The notes under the pieces: model-generated
The model's input: only the letters and a program-made list of their open reading frames with translations
Databases searched by the model: none
Told to the model about the DNA's origin: nothing
Program-made: the position numbers and the translations under genes
Shown: in pieces, positions 16,818-25,423 of the stretch
How the letters are laid out: each line of letters begins with the position of its first letter
How positions within the stretch are numbered: position 1 is the first letter of the stretch
Source: Streptomyces hygroscopicus
GTDB lineage: Bacteria > Actinomycetota > Actinomycetes > Streptomycetales > Streptomycetaceae
Assembly (NCBI RefSeq): GCF_026168105.1
Contig: NZ_LBMW01000013.1
Span: 1 to 64,000, forward strand
Direction: 5' to 3'
Length of the DNA: 64,000 bases

Positions 16818-17681
16818 GTGACAGTAACGCCCGGAACCCTGGTCCTCGCCGGCACCCCCATCGGGGACATCGAGGACGCCCCGCCACGGCTGGCGCAGGA
16901 GCTGGCCACCGCCGATGTGATCGCCGCCGAGGACACGCGCCGCCTGCGCCGGCTCACCCAGGCGCTGGGCGTGCAGCCTGCCGGGCGTGTCGTCTCCTAC
17001 TTCGAGGGCAACGAGTCCGCCCGGACCCCGGAGCTGGTCGAGGCGCTGGTGGGCGGGGCGCGTGTGCTGCTCGTCACGGACGCGGGGATGCCGTCCGTTT
17101 CCGACCCCGGCTACCGGCTGGTCGCCGCGGCCGTCGAGAAGGACGTCCGGGTCACCGCGGTGCCCGGGCCGTCGGCCGTGCTCACCGCGCTCGCGCTGTC
17201 CGGGCTGCCCGTGGACCGGTTCTGCTTCGAGGGGTTCCTGCCGCGCAAGGCGGGCGAGCGGCTGTCGCGGCTGCGCGAGGTCGCCGAGGAGCGGCGCACG
17301 CTCGTCTACTTCGAGGCCCCGCACCGGCTGGGAGCCACACTCGCCGCCATGGCGGAGGTCTTCGGGAGCCAGCGCGGGGCCGCCGTCTGCCGCGAGCTGA
17401 CCAAGACGTACGAGGAGGTCAGGCGCGGTCCGCTGGGCGAGCTGGCGCAGTGGGCCGCCGAGGGGGTACGGGGCGAGATCACGGTGGTCGTGGAAGGCGC
17501 CGGCGAGAGGGCCGCCGAGGAGCTGGGCGCGGACGAGCTGGTGCGCCGGGTGCGGGTGCGCGAGGAGGCGGGGGAGCGGCGCAAGGAGGCCATCGCGGCG
17601 GTCGCCGCCGAGGCGGGCCTCCCGAAGCGGGAGGTCTTCGACGCCGTGGTGGCCGCGAAGAACGCCGACGTGTCCGGGTGA
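16818..17681 (+). CDS. rsmI: 16S rRNA (cytidine1402-2'-O)-methyltransferase RsmI
   Basis: A 287-residue SAM-dependent tetrapyrrole-methylase-fold enzyme that 2'-O-methylates C1402 in the ribosomal P site. LVLAGTPIGDIED is the N-terminal signature and VLLVTDAGMPSVSDPGYRLV the SAM-binding stretch. AVPGPSAVLTALALSGLPVDRF and FEAPHR are also diagnostic of RsmI. The length is standard. The start is GTG 16818 behind GAGGA. The gene pairs back to back with pmt, a common Streptomyces arrangement. Confidence 0.95.
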   Translation: MTVTPGTLVLAGTPIGDIEDAPPRLAQELATADVIAAEDTRRLRRLTQALGVQPAGRVVSYFEGNESARTPELVEALVGGARVLLVTDAGMPSVSDPGYRLVAAAVEKDVRVTAVPGPSAVLTALALSGLPVDRFCFEGFLPRKAGERLSRLREVAEERRTLVYFEAPHRLGATLAAMAEVFGSQRGAAVCRELTKTYEEVRRGPLGELAQWAAEGVRGEITVVVEGAGERAAEELGADELVRRVRVREEAGERRKEAIAAVAAEAGLPKREVFDAVVAAKNADVSG

Positions 17682-17785
17682 CGCTCGCACCCCCTCTGAG
17701 CAGGGAGCATCTCCCATGAGCGGGAGCCCCATGGGTGGGCAAAGCACTGTCGTGGAAGGCAAAGCCACAGCGGTGCGATCGGGTG

Positions 17786-17809
17786 GATTTGGCAAGCAGA
17801 ATCCAAATC
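17786..17809. promoter_or_regulatory. Inverted repeat in the spacer before the zinc-ribbon gene
   Basis: GATTTGG and CCAAATC face each other across 10 bases in an otherwise GC-rich 285-bp spacer (17682-17966). AT-rich symmetry of this kind is unusual here and could be a repressor site for the downstream gene. No regulator is identified. Confidence 0.35.
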
Positions 17810-17966
17810 GCCTCCAACACTCGACAGGCACTGCTGCGTTCGCCCCGGCGAAGGCGTCCACTGTGTGAAGGGACATTCCCGTCCCTCGCCCACAGTGGGA
17901 CCCAGCGGGATTCAGGGGGAACCCCGCCCCACCGGGGCGCTTGTCCAGCGGACAAGAGGAGCTGGC

Positions 17967-18428
17967 ATGAGTGAGATCGCAGGGCCGGCCGGCCGGATTG
18001 CCACGGCCGGTCATGTCACGGGGCAGACCGATCGGGGCGCGGCGACCGACGTCGTACACGAGTCCTATTCCTTCGCCTGTATGCGCTGCGGGCACGGGTG
18101 GGAGCAGTCGTACGAGATAGAGCACCACCTCGACGCGGACGGCCACGAGTTCGTCATATACGTGGCGGGCGGACACGTCGTCCCGTCACCGCTGAGTCGG
18201 CCCACCTGCCTGAACTGCGACAGCCATGTGGTGCGCATCATGCGCGCCGGGCAGGTCTCCTCCGCGCAGAACTCCCTGCGCCGGCAGCATCACCCCGTGC
18301 GGCACACCGCCGGGGAGGCCCTCGACGATCCGACGGAACGGACGCGGGAGCACGAGGAGCACGAGGAGCACCACCACTGGCACCTCTCGGACCTCCTCCA
18401 CCCCTTCCACCACCGCAAGGACGGTTGA
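17967..18428 (+). CDS. Zinc-ribbon protein with His-rich tail
   Basis: A 153-residue soluble protein of unknown function. Two CxxC knuckles, CMRCG near residue 38 and CLNCD near residue 85, should bind one zinc ion as a rubredoxin-like ribbon. The stretch between them (WEQSYEIEHHLDADGHEFVIYVAGGHVVPSP) is conserved-looking and beta-rich. The C-terminus is highly charged: EHEEHEEHHHWHLSDLLHPFHHRKDG, with many histidines, which may hold more metal. ATG 17967 lies behind GAGGAG. It stands between rsmI and tatD and reads with them, with its own 285-bp leader region. Confidence 0.75.
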   Translation: MSEIAGPAGRIATAGHVTGQTDRGAATDVVHESYSFACMRCGHGWEQSYEIEHHLDADGHEFVIYVAGGHVVPSPLSRPTCLNCDSHVVRIMRAGQVSSAQNSLRRQHHPVRHTAGEALDDPTERTREHEEHEEHHHWHLSDLLHPFHHRKDG

Positions 18429-18555
18429 CGGACGGGATACTCCCGGGCGACGGGGGACCGACCCTGCCCCACGGCGGGGAACCGATCCTCGCGTACAGCC
18501 GGTGACCGATCCTCCCGTTAAGAGGGGCGGCATACCCCTTTCGTAGGATCGGAGC

Positions 18556-19437
18556 ATGCCTTCCCAAGCCTCCGACAAGCACGTGCCGCCGCCGCTTCCC
18601 GAGCCGCTGCTCGTGTCCGTCGCCGACTCGCACACGCACCTCGACATGCAGTCCGGCACGGTGGAGGAGGCCCTCGTCAAGGCCGCGTCGGTCGGCGTGA
18701 CCACGGTCGTGCAGGTCGGCTGTGACGTGAACGGCTCGCGCTGGGCCGCCGAGACGGCCGCCGCGCACGACTGCGTGCACGCGGCCGTGGCGCTGCACCC
18801 GAACGAGGCACCGCGCATCGTTCACGGCGATCCCGACGGCTGGTCCCGGCAGGGCGCGCGCGAGCCGGGCGGTGACACCGCCCTCGACGAGGCACTCGCC
18901 GAGATCGACCGTCTGGCCGCCCTTCCGCACGTCAAGGGCGTCGGCGAGACCGGGCTCGACCACTTCCGCACCGGGCCCGAGGGCAAGGCCGCCCAGGAGC
19001 GGTCCTTCCGCGCCCACATCGAGATCGCCAAGCGGCACGGCAAGGCGCTCGTCATCCACGACCGTGAGGCCCACGCCGACGTGCTGCGCATCCTCAAGGA
19101 GGAGGGCGCGCCGGAACGGACCGTCTTCCACTGCTACTCGGGCGACGCCGCAATGGCCGAAGTCTGCGCGCGTGGCGGGTACTTCATGTCCTTCGCCGGC
19201 AACGTCACCTTCAAGAACGCGCAGCCCCTGCGGGATGCGCTGGCCGTGGCACCCCTGGAGCTGGTCCTGGTGGAGACCGATGCGCCCTTCCTGACGCCCG
19301 CGCCGTACCGCGGACGGCCCAATGCGCCGTATCTCATTCCGGTCACGGTCCGCGCGATGGCGGCGGTGAAGGGGGTCGGGGAGGACGTGCTGGCGGCGGC
19401 CCTGGCGGAGAACACGGCGCGCGCCTTCGATTACTGA
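18556..19437 (+). CDS. tatD: TatD-family metal-dependent DNase
   Basis: A 293-residue TIM-barrel hydrolase of the TatD family, which removes nucleotides from DNA 3' ends and acts in nucleic-acid turnover. The metal ligands are visible: DSHTHLD near the N-terminus, GETGLDHF, VIHDREAH, FHCYSG and VETDAPF. A roughly 23-residue N-terminal extension precedes the core and is common in Streptomyces. ATG 18556 follows TAGGATCGGAGC. It is followed by rpfB, rsmA and ispE on the same strand, the classic actinobacterial order tatD-rpfB-ksgA-ispE. Confidence 0.93.
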   Translation: MPSQASDKHVPPPLPEPLLVSVADSHTHLDMQSGTVEEALVKAASVGVTTVVQVGCDVNGSRWAAETAAAHDCVHAAVALHPNEAPRIVHGDPDGWSRQGAREPGGDTALDEALAEIDRLAALPHVKGVGETGLDHFRTGPEGKAAQERSFRAHIEIAKRHGKALVIHDREAHADVLRILKEEGAPERTVFHCYSGDAAMAEVCARGGYFMSFAGNVTFKNAQPLRDALAVAPLELVLVETDAPFLTPAPYRGRPNAPYLIPVTVRAMAAVKGVGEDVLAAALAENTARAFDY

Positions 19438-19576
19438 GTGATAACGATCCCCGGGGCGGCCCGCCTCCCCACGGGGGACCGTGTCGCCACACCGCGTGAC
19501 GGCGTTGCTTGGGAGAGTGACGGCCAGCCGCTAGGTTCTGGTCGCCCGTTTCGGACTCTCTCTGGAGCGTGTCGTC

Positions 19577-21019
19577 GTGAGCAACCGGCAGTACCCGCCG
19601 TATGGAACGTACGGCCCGACCCCGGCGTACGGAGACCGCGAGCGGTACGGTCACGCGTATCCCGGCACCTACCGTCAGGCCTACGCCGAGCCGTTCCGCC
19701 GGGAGGTCGCCGCCGGCGCACACCTCCAGCAGGCCTACGCCGGTCCGTACCGTCAGGGCTATGCCGACACCTACCGGCCCGCATACGAGGCGCGGGCGCG
19801 TGCGGCGGCGGTGCGGGCCCGTCAGTTAGCGGCGTCACAGCTCGCCGCGCAGGCGGAAGCCGCCCCGCGCAGCAAAGGACGCGGGGGCGCCCGGCACGCC
19901 GCCCGGCGAAGGAAGGGCGGCAGGCATCCCGGTTCCGTGCTCCGGCTCATTCCCCAGGCGCTGGTCGTCGCCTTCCTCGCCGGCGGCACCACGGCGTTCG
20001 TCGCCAAGGACAAGGCGGTCGAGCTGACCGTGGACGGGACGCCGCGCACCCTGCACACCTTCGCCGACGACGTGGGCCAGTTGCTCGCCCAGGAGGGCGT
20101 GGCGGTGGGAGAACACGATGTCGTCGCGCCCACGCCCGGCACCCCGCTGGCGAGCGGCGACGAGATCGCGGTCCGCTACGGACGGCCCGTGCGGCTGACC
20201 CTCGACGGACAGCAGCGCCAGGTGTGGACGACTGCGCACACCGTGGACGGCGCACTCCGTCAGCTCGGGGTGCGTGCGGAGGGCGCGTACGTCTCGGCCT
20301 CGCGCTCCCGGCGGATCGGCCGCGAAGGGCTGGCGCTGGACGTCCGCACCGAGCGCACGGTGACGGTCCTGGCGGACGGACGCACGCGCACGATCCGTAC
20401 GAACGCGGCGACCGTCGGCGAGGCCGTCGAACAGGCCGGGGTCATCCTGCGCGGCCAGGACACGACGTCCGTGGCGCCCGGGAGCTTCCCGCGCGACGGA
20501 CAGACGGTGACCGTGCTGCGGGTGACCGGCTCCCGGGAGGTGCGCGAGGAGTCGATCCCGTACGACGTGCGGCGCACGCACGACCCGACCCTGCCGAGGG
20601 GCACGGAGGTCGTGGCGCGCGCCGGGCAGCCCGGCATGCGCCGGGTGACCTACGCCCTGCGCACCGTCAACGGCGTCGCAGAGAAGCCGAGGCGGATCGG
20701 GGACGAGGTGGTGCGGCAGCCACAGACCCAGCTGGTGCGGGTGGGCACCAAGCCGCACCCGGACTCGGTGGCAGGCGCGGAGGGCCTGAACTGGCACGGG
20801 CTCGCGGCCTGCGAGTCCGGCGGCAGGCCCGATGCGGTGGACTCCTCGGGCATGTACGGGGGGCTCTACCAGTTCGACCGGCGCACCTGGCGCAGCCTCG
20901 GCGGCTCGGGCCGGCCGCAGGACGCGCCGGCGGAGGAGCAGACGTACCGCGCGAAGAAGCTCTTCGTGCGCCAGGGGACCAGCCCCTGGCCGACCTGCGG
21001 GAAGCGGTTGTACGGATGA
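19577..21019 (+). CDS. rpfB: Resuscitation-promoting factor RpfB
   Basis: A 480-residue muralytic enzyme that cleaves peptidoglycan glycan and promotes spore germination and regrowth. Residues 1-100 are a Tyr-rich, repeat-like region ([19 protein letters not shown]) expected to be cytoplasmic. A basic stretch and one membrane helix (about 121-142) follow. Then come three DUF348 modules (about 147-300), a G5 domain (about 305-385) and the C-terminal Rpf lysozyme-like fold (398-480) with catalytic Glu in LAACESGG and a disulfide pair. GTG 19577 is preceded by TGGAG. The Tyr-rich head is not part of the mycobacterial RpfB design. Confidence 0.93.
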   Translation: MSNRQYPPYGTYGPTPAYGDRERYGHAYPGTYRQAYAEPFRREVAAGAHLQQAYAGPYRQGYADTYRPAYEARARAAAVRARQLAASQLAAQAEAAPRSKGRGGARHAARRRKGGRHPGSVLRLIPQALVVAFLAGGTTAFVAKDKAVELTVDGTPRTLHTFADDVGQLLAQEGVAVGEHDVVAPTPGTPLASGDEIAVRYGRPVRLTLDGQQRQVWTTAHTVDGALRQLGVRAEGAYVSASRSRRIGREGLALDVRTERTVTVLADGRTRTIRTNAATVGEAVEQAGVILRGQDTTSVAPGSFPRDGQTVTVLRVTGSREVREESIPYDVRRTHDPTLPRGTEVVARAGQPGMRRVTYALRTVNGVAEKPRRIGDEVVRQPQTQLVRVGTKPHPDSVAGAEGLNWHGLAACESGGRPDAVDSSGMYGGLYQFDRRTWRSLGGSGRPQDAPAEEQTYRAKKLFVRQGTSPWPTCGKRLYG

Positions 21020-21125
21020 GCGGGGAGCGCGCGGTCGGCGCCGGGGCCCCGGCGGCCCGGGGGAGCCTGGACCCCGCGCGGTCACACCTGCGCGACCGCC
21101 CTGTGCCGCCCCGTACCCTTGGTCC

Positions 21126-22124
21126 GTGAGCAGCCCCACCCCCGACGCCCTCCTGAGCCCCGCCGACATCCGTGAGCTGGCGGCCGGCCTCGGCGTACGT
21201 CCCACCAAACAGCGCGGCCAGAACTTCGTCATCGACGCCAACACCGTGCGGCGCATCGTGCGCACCGCAGACGTACGGCCCGACGACGTCGTCGTGGAGG
21301 TGGGGCCGGGGCTCGGATCGCTGACGCTGGCGCTGCTGGAGGTCGCCGAGCGCGTCACCGCCGTCGAGATCGACGACGTCCTGGCGGGGGCGCTGCCCGC
21401 GACCATCGCCGCGCGGATGCCCGAGCGCGCCGACCGGTTCGCGCTGGTGCACTCCGACGCCCTGCACGTGCGGGAGCTGCCGGGACCCCCGCCGACCGCG
21501 CTCGTCGCGAACCTGCCGTACAACGTCGCCGTCCCCGTGCTCCTCCATATGCTCGACACCTTCCCGAGCATCGAGCGGACGCTCGTGATGGTGCAGTCCG
21601 AGGTCGCCGACCGGCTCGCCGCCGCGCCGGGCTCGAAGGTGTACGGGGTGCCGTCCGTGAAGGCCAACTGGTACGCCGAGGTCAAGCGCGCCGGGGCCAT
21701 CGGGCGCAATGTCTTCTGGCCCGCGCCCAACGTCGACAGCGGGCTGGTCTCGCTGGTGCGGCGGGCCGAGCCGGTCGACACCGTCGCGTCGAAGGCGGAG
21801 GTGTTCGCGGTCGTGGACGCGGCGTTCGCGCAGCGGCGCAAGACGCTGCGGGCCGCGCTCGCCGGGTGGGCCGGTTCGGCCGCGGCGGCCGAGACCGCGC
21901 TCGTCGCGGCCGGCGTCTCGCCACAGGCGCGCGGCGAGTCCCTGAAGGTCGAGGAGTTCGCCCGGATCGCCGAGAACCGAGCCGTCGACAGCCGCGGCGC
22001 CGAGGATCGCGTCGCGGAGAACGCCGATGCCGAGAACGCCGAGAACGCCGATGCCGAGAACGCCGAGAACGCCGATGCCGAGAACGCCGAGAACGCCGAG
22101 AACGAGGAGCGGGGCCGGCAGTGA
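21126..22124 (+). CDS. rsmA: 16S rRNA dimethyladenosine transferase RsmA (KsgA)
   Basis: A 332-residue enzyme that N6,N6-dimethylates A1518 and A1519 of 16S rRNA. Motifs are [23 protein letters not shown] for SAM, and the catalytic NLPYN. The family core ends near residue 290. Here it is followed by an acidic low-complexity tail made of repeated AENADAEN units. GTG 21126 lacks a ribosome site but has TACCCT 7 bases upstream, which could be a -10 element of a leaderless transcript. The stop overlaps the ispE start (GTGA). Confidence 0.94.
   Translation: MSSPTPDALLSPADIRELAAGLGVRPTKQRGQNFVIDANTVRRIVRTADVRPDDVVVEVGPGLGSLTLALLEVAERVTAVEIDDVLAGALPATIAARMPERADRFALVHSDALHVRELPGPPPTALVANLPYNVAVPVLLHMLDTFPSIERTLVMVQSEVADRLAAAPGSKVYGVPSVKANWYAEVKRAGAIGRNVFWPAPNVDSGLVSLVRRAEPVDTVASKAEVFAVVDAAFAQRRKTLRAALAGWAGSAAAAETALVAAGVSPQARGESLKVEEFARIAENRAVDSRGAEDRVAENADAENAENADAENAENADAENAENAENEERGRQ
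22023..22094 (+). repeat. 24-bp tandem repeat inside rsmA, 3 perfect copies
   Basis: Three identical copies of GCCGATGCCGAGAACGCCGAGAAC follow each other in frame, encoding ADAENAEN, with a partial fourth. The period is a multiple of three, so copy-number change would only lengthen the acidic tail. Confidence 0.95.
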
Positions 22125-23014
22125 GTGTGACCGTACGCGTCCCGGCCAAGGTCAATGTGCAGCTCGCGGTGGGCGGCGCCCGGCCCGACGGCTTCCACGA
22201 CCTGGCTAACGTCTTCCTGGCCGTCGGCCTGTACGACGAGATCACGGTGACCGAGGCCGACGAACTGCGCGTCACCTGCTCGGGGCCCGACGCCGCGCAG
22301 GTGCCGCTCGACCTCACGAACCTGGCGGCGCGGGCGGCGCTCGCGCTCGCCGGTCGCCGCGGGCTCGAGGCGGCCGCGCACATCCACATCGCCAAGGACA
22401 TCCCCGTCGCGGGGGGTATGGCGGGCGGCAGCGCGGACGGTGCGGGGGCGCTGGTGGCGTGCGACGCACTGTGGGGCACCCGGGCATCGCGTGAGGAACT
22501 CCTCGACATCTGCGCCGAGTTGGGCAGCGATGTGCCGTTCAGCCTGGTCGGCGGGGCCGCGCTGGGCACTGGACGGGGCGAGCGGCTCACGGCGCTGGAG
22601 GTCGGGGGGACCTTCCACTGGGTGTTCGCGATGGCCGGGCGAGGGCTGTCGACTCCTGCGGTGTTCCGGGAGTTCGACCGGCTGGGTGAAGGGACGAGGA
22701 TCCCCGAACCCGTCGCCTCCCAGGACCTCCTCGACGCACTGGCGAAGGGGGATACCGCTGCACTCGCGGCGGCGGTCTCCAACGACCTGCAACCGGCCGC
22801 GCTGTCGCTGTTCCCCGAACTGGCGCACACGCTGGCCGTGGGGCGGGCGGCGGGGGCGCAGGCCGGGCTGGTGTCGGGGTCGGGGCCGACCACGGCGTTC
22901 CTGGCCCGGGACAGGGCCGACGCCGAGAGGATCGCGGAGGCTCTGCGGGCGTCGGGTACGTGCCGGTCGGCCCGGGTGGCCGTGTCACCGGCGCCCGGGG
23001 CGACGGTGGTCTGA
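22121..23014 (+). CDS. ispE: 4-diphosphocytidyl-2-C-methyl-D-erythritol kinase
   Basis: A 297-residue GHMP kinase that phosphorylates CDP-methylerythritol at the 2-hydroxyl, the fourth step of the MEP isoprenoid pathway. The N-terminus [24 protein letters not shown] supplies the substrate-binding Lys. [17 protein letters not shown] is the ATP-binding GHMP motif, and [11 protein letters not shown] is the C-terminal glycine loop. GTG 22121 overlaps the rsmA stop, so the two are translationally coupled. Confidence 0.95.
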   Translation: MSVTVRVPAKVNVQLAVGGARPDGFHDLANVFLAVGLYDEITVTEADELRVTCSGPDAAQVPLDLTNLAARAALALAGRRGLEAAAHIHIAKDIPVAGGMAGGSADGAGALVACDALWGTRASREELLDICAELGSDVPFSLVGGAALGTGRGERLTALEVGGTFHWVFAMAGRGLSTPAVFREFDRLGEGTRIPEPVASQDLLDALAKGDTAALAAAVSNDLQPAALSLFPELAHTLAVGRAAGAQAGLVSGSGPTTAFLARDRADAERIAEALRASGTCRSARVAVSPAPGATVV

Positions 23015-23212
23015 CGACCGCCCGCGGCCTGCTCGGGGCCCGTAAACGGCTACGTGGTGCCTGCAGGTACTATGGCGGATCGTGGCTGCCGCGGACACTC
23101 ACCGGGGTCCCGGGGCCGTCTTCCGCGTGTTCGGAAACCCCTGGGCGCACGGGAGCCCGAGTGCGCCGCGCGCCCGGGCGGGATCCGCCGCCGCGCTCGG
23201 CGTCACCCTCCG

Positions 23213-23293
23213 TCTCTTCCAGGGCGCACGCCCGTATACCTCTCCGGGGCGCACGCGCGTACGTCTCTTCCCGGGCGCACGCCCCCTCGTACG
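23213..23293. repeat. Three imperfect ~27-bp repeats upstream of the ABC-F gene
   Basis: The pattern TCTcTTCCaGGGCGCACGC...CGTA occurs three times in the 363-bp spacer 23015-23377. The spacer otherwise has no gene I can support. The repeats lie about 85-165 bp before the ABC-F start and so may fall in its leader RNA. Confidence 0.5.
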
Positions 23294-23377
23294 ACCGGCG
23301 CATGTCCGACCGCACCGGGGCACCCTCCTGTGCGCATTACGCTGGGAGGCTGACCGTCCCCCCTGCGCAGGAGTGAA

Positions 23378-25180
23378 ATGGCCGTCAATCTGGTCAATGT
23401 CGAGAACGTCAGCAAGGTGTACGGCACCCGTGCCCTGCTCGACGGCGTCTCGCTCGGCGTGTCGGAAGGGGACCGTATCGGAGTCGTCGGGCGCAACGGC
23501 GACGGCAAGACCACTCTGATCCGGATGCTCGCCAAGCTGGAGGAGGCCGACTCCGGCCGGGTCACCCACTCCGGCGGGCTGCACCTCGGCGTGCTCAGCC
23601 AGTACGACTCCCTCGATCCCGCCGCCACCGTCCGCCACGAAGTCATCCGGGACATGGCCGACCACGAGTGGGCGGGCAACGCCAAGATCCGTGACGTGCT
23701 CACCGGGCTGTTCGGCGGACTCGACCTGCCCGGCTTCCCGAAGGGGCTCGACACCGTCATCGGGCCGCTGTCCGGCGGCGAGCGGCGCCGCATCGCGCTG
23801 GCCAAGCTGCTCATCGCCGAGCAGGACCTGATCGTCCTGGACGAGCCCACCAACCATCTCGACGTCGAGGGCATCGCCTGGCTCGCCCAGCATCTGCGCG
23901 AACGCCGCTCCGCGCTCGTCTGCGTCACGCACGACCGGTGGTTCCTGGACCAGGTGTGCACCCGGATGTGGGACGTGCAGCGGGGCGCGGTCCACGAGTA
24001 CGAGGGCGGCTACTCCGACTACGTCTTCGCCCGCGCCGAGCGCGAGCGCATCGCCGCCTCCGAGGAGGCCAAGCGGCAGAACCTGGTCAGGAAGGAACTG
24101 GCCTGGCTGCGGCGCGGCGCGCCCGCCCGTACCTCCAAGCCCCGCTTCCGCGTCGAGGCCGCCAACGAACTGATCAAGGATGTGCCGCCGCCCCGGGACA
24201 GCAGCGAGCTGATGAGGTTCGCCGGCTCCCGCCTGGGCAAGACCGTCTTCGATCTCGACAACGTCACCGTTCAGGCCGGCCCCAAGCTGCTCCTCAAGCA
24301 CGTCACTTGGCAGCTCGGCCCCGGCGACCGTATCGGACTCGTCGGGGTGAACGGCGCCGGAAAGACCTCCCTCCTGCGCGCCATGGCCGACGCCGCGCGC
24401 AGCCAGGGGGAGGAGCAGCCCGCAGGGGGCCGGATCGCCGTCGGCAAGACCGTCAAGCTCGCCTATCTTTCGCAGGAGGTCGGCGAACTCGACCCCACTT
24501 GGCGGGTCCTGGAGGCCGTGCAGCGGGTGCGTGAACGCGTCGACCTGGGCAAGGGGCGCGAGATGACCGCCGGTCAGCTGTGCGAGACCTTCGGCTTCAA
24601 CAAGGAGAAGCAGTGGACCCCGGTGGGGGACCTGTCCGGCGGCGAGCGTCGTCGGTTGCAGCTCCTGCGCCTCCTCATGGACGAGCCCAACGTCCTCTTC
24701 CTCGACGAGCCCACCAACGACCTCGACATCGAGACCCTCACCCAGCTCGAGGACGTCCTCGACGGCTGGCCCGGCTCGATGATCGTGATCTCCCACGACC
24801 GGTTCTTCGTGGAGCGGACGACCGACCGGGTGTACGCCCTCCTCGGCGACGCCACGCTGCGGATGCTGCCCCGAGGCATCGACGAGTACCTGGAACGGCG
24901 CCACCGTATGGAGGAGGCCGCCGCGGCCGCGCCCACCGCGCCCGTTGCGGACAAGCCCGCCGTCTCCGCGGCCGACGCGCGCGCCGCCAAGAAGGAACTC
25001 CAGCGGATCGAGCGGCAGTTGGACAAGATCTCGGAGCGCGAGGGCAAGCTTCACGAGCAAATCGCCGAGAACGCCACGGACTTCGAGAAGGTGGCGCAAC
25101 TCGACGCCGAACTGCGCGAACTGGCCGTCGAGCGCGAGGAGCTGGAGCTGCGCTGGCTGGAACTCGCCGACGACGCCTGA
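23378..25180 (+). CDS. ABC-F family ATPase (Uup-like translation factor)
   Basis: A 600-residue soluble protein with two ABC cassettes and no membrane part. Cassette 1 has Walker A GRNGDGKTT, signature LSGGERRR and Walker B LIVLDEPTNHLD. Cassette 2 has GVNGAGKTS, LSGGERRRLQ and VLFLDEPTNDLD. The linker between them carries arginine-rich text (RRGAPARTSKPRFR). A C-terminal coiled coil of about 80 residues (KKELQRIERQLDKISEREGKL) marks the Uup branch. Family members act on the ribosome, rescuing stalls or giving antibiotic resistance; a housekeeping role is more likely here. ATG 23378 has GCAGGAG upstream. Confidence 0.9.
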   Translation: MAVNLVNVENVSKVYGTRALLDGVSLGVSEGDRIGVVGRNGDGKTTLIRMLAKLEEADSGRVTHSGGLHLGVLSQYDSLDPAATVRHEVIRDMADHEWAGNAKIRDVLTGLFGGLDLPGFPKGLDTVIGPLSGGERRRIALAKLLIAEQDLIVLDEPTNHLDVEGIAWLAQHLRERRSALVCVTHDRWFLDQVCTRMWDVQRGAVHEYEGGYSDYVFARAERERIAASEEAKRQNLVRKELAWLRRGAPARTSKPRFRVEAANELIKDVPPPRDSSELMRFAGSRLGKTVFDLDNVTVQAGPKLLLKHVTWQLGPGDRIGLVGVNGAGKTSLLRAMADAARSQGEEQPAGGRIAVGKTVKLAYLSQEVGELDPTWRVLEAVQRVRERVDLGKGREMTAGQLCETFGFNKEKQWTPVGDLSGGERRRLQLLRLLMDEPNVLFLDEPTNDLDIETLTQLEDVLDGWPGSMIVISHDRFFVERTTDRVYALLGDATLRMLPRGIDEYLERRHRMEEAAAAAPTAPVADKPAVSAADARAAKKELQRIERQLDKISEREGKLHEQIAENATDFEKVAQLDAELRELAVEREELELRWLELADDA

Positions 25181-25259
25181 GCGTTCGGGGCACGGCCCGC
25201 ACACGGCGTGAAGGGCACGTGCCGGTTTCGGGGGACGCCTCCACGCATAACGAGGACAT

Positions 25260-25304
25260 CACGGGCCGGTCCGCCCTTGGGAACGGGGCAGGACCGGCCC
25301 CGTG
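25260..25304. terminator. Terminator after the ABC-F gene
   Basis: Arms CACGGGCCGGTCC and GGACCGGCCCCGTG pair except for one bulged base, with an 18-base loop, 80 bp past the stop. Confidence 0.6.
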
Positions 25305-25423
25305 TTCGAGTCCGTCGCAGTGATAGAAAGGGCCGTCTGAGAACAGTCCGAGTAGCACCGGCGTGGCGGAAAACGAGCACCACGGGTGTGGGGACGCATC
25401 AGTTACAGGGGGGAAATGCGCTG

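Noticed and set aside
19438..19576. c-di-AMP (ydaO-type) riboswitch before rpfB, as known for rpfA
   Set aside because: The spacer is only 139 bp and lacks the conserved ydaO elements that I could recognise.
19438..21129. 563-codon plus-strand frame overlapping rpfB
   Set aside because: It is out of frame with DUF348/G5/Rpf motifs and its Arg/Gly-rich text has no family pattern.
21866..22094. The repeats in rsmA considered as a CRISPR or att site
   Set aside because: There are no spacers, the units are directly adjacent, in frame and coding.
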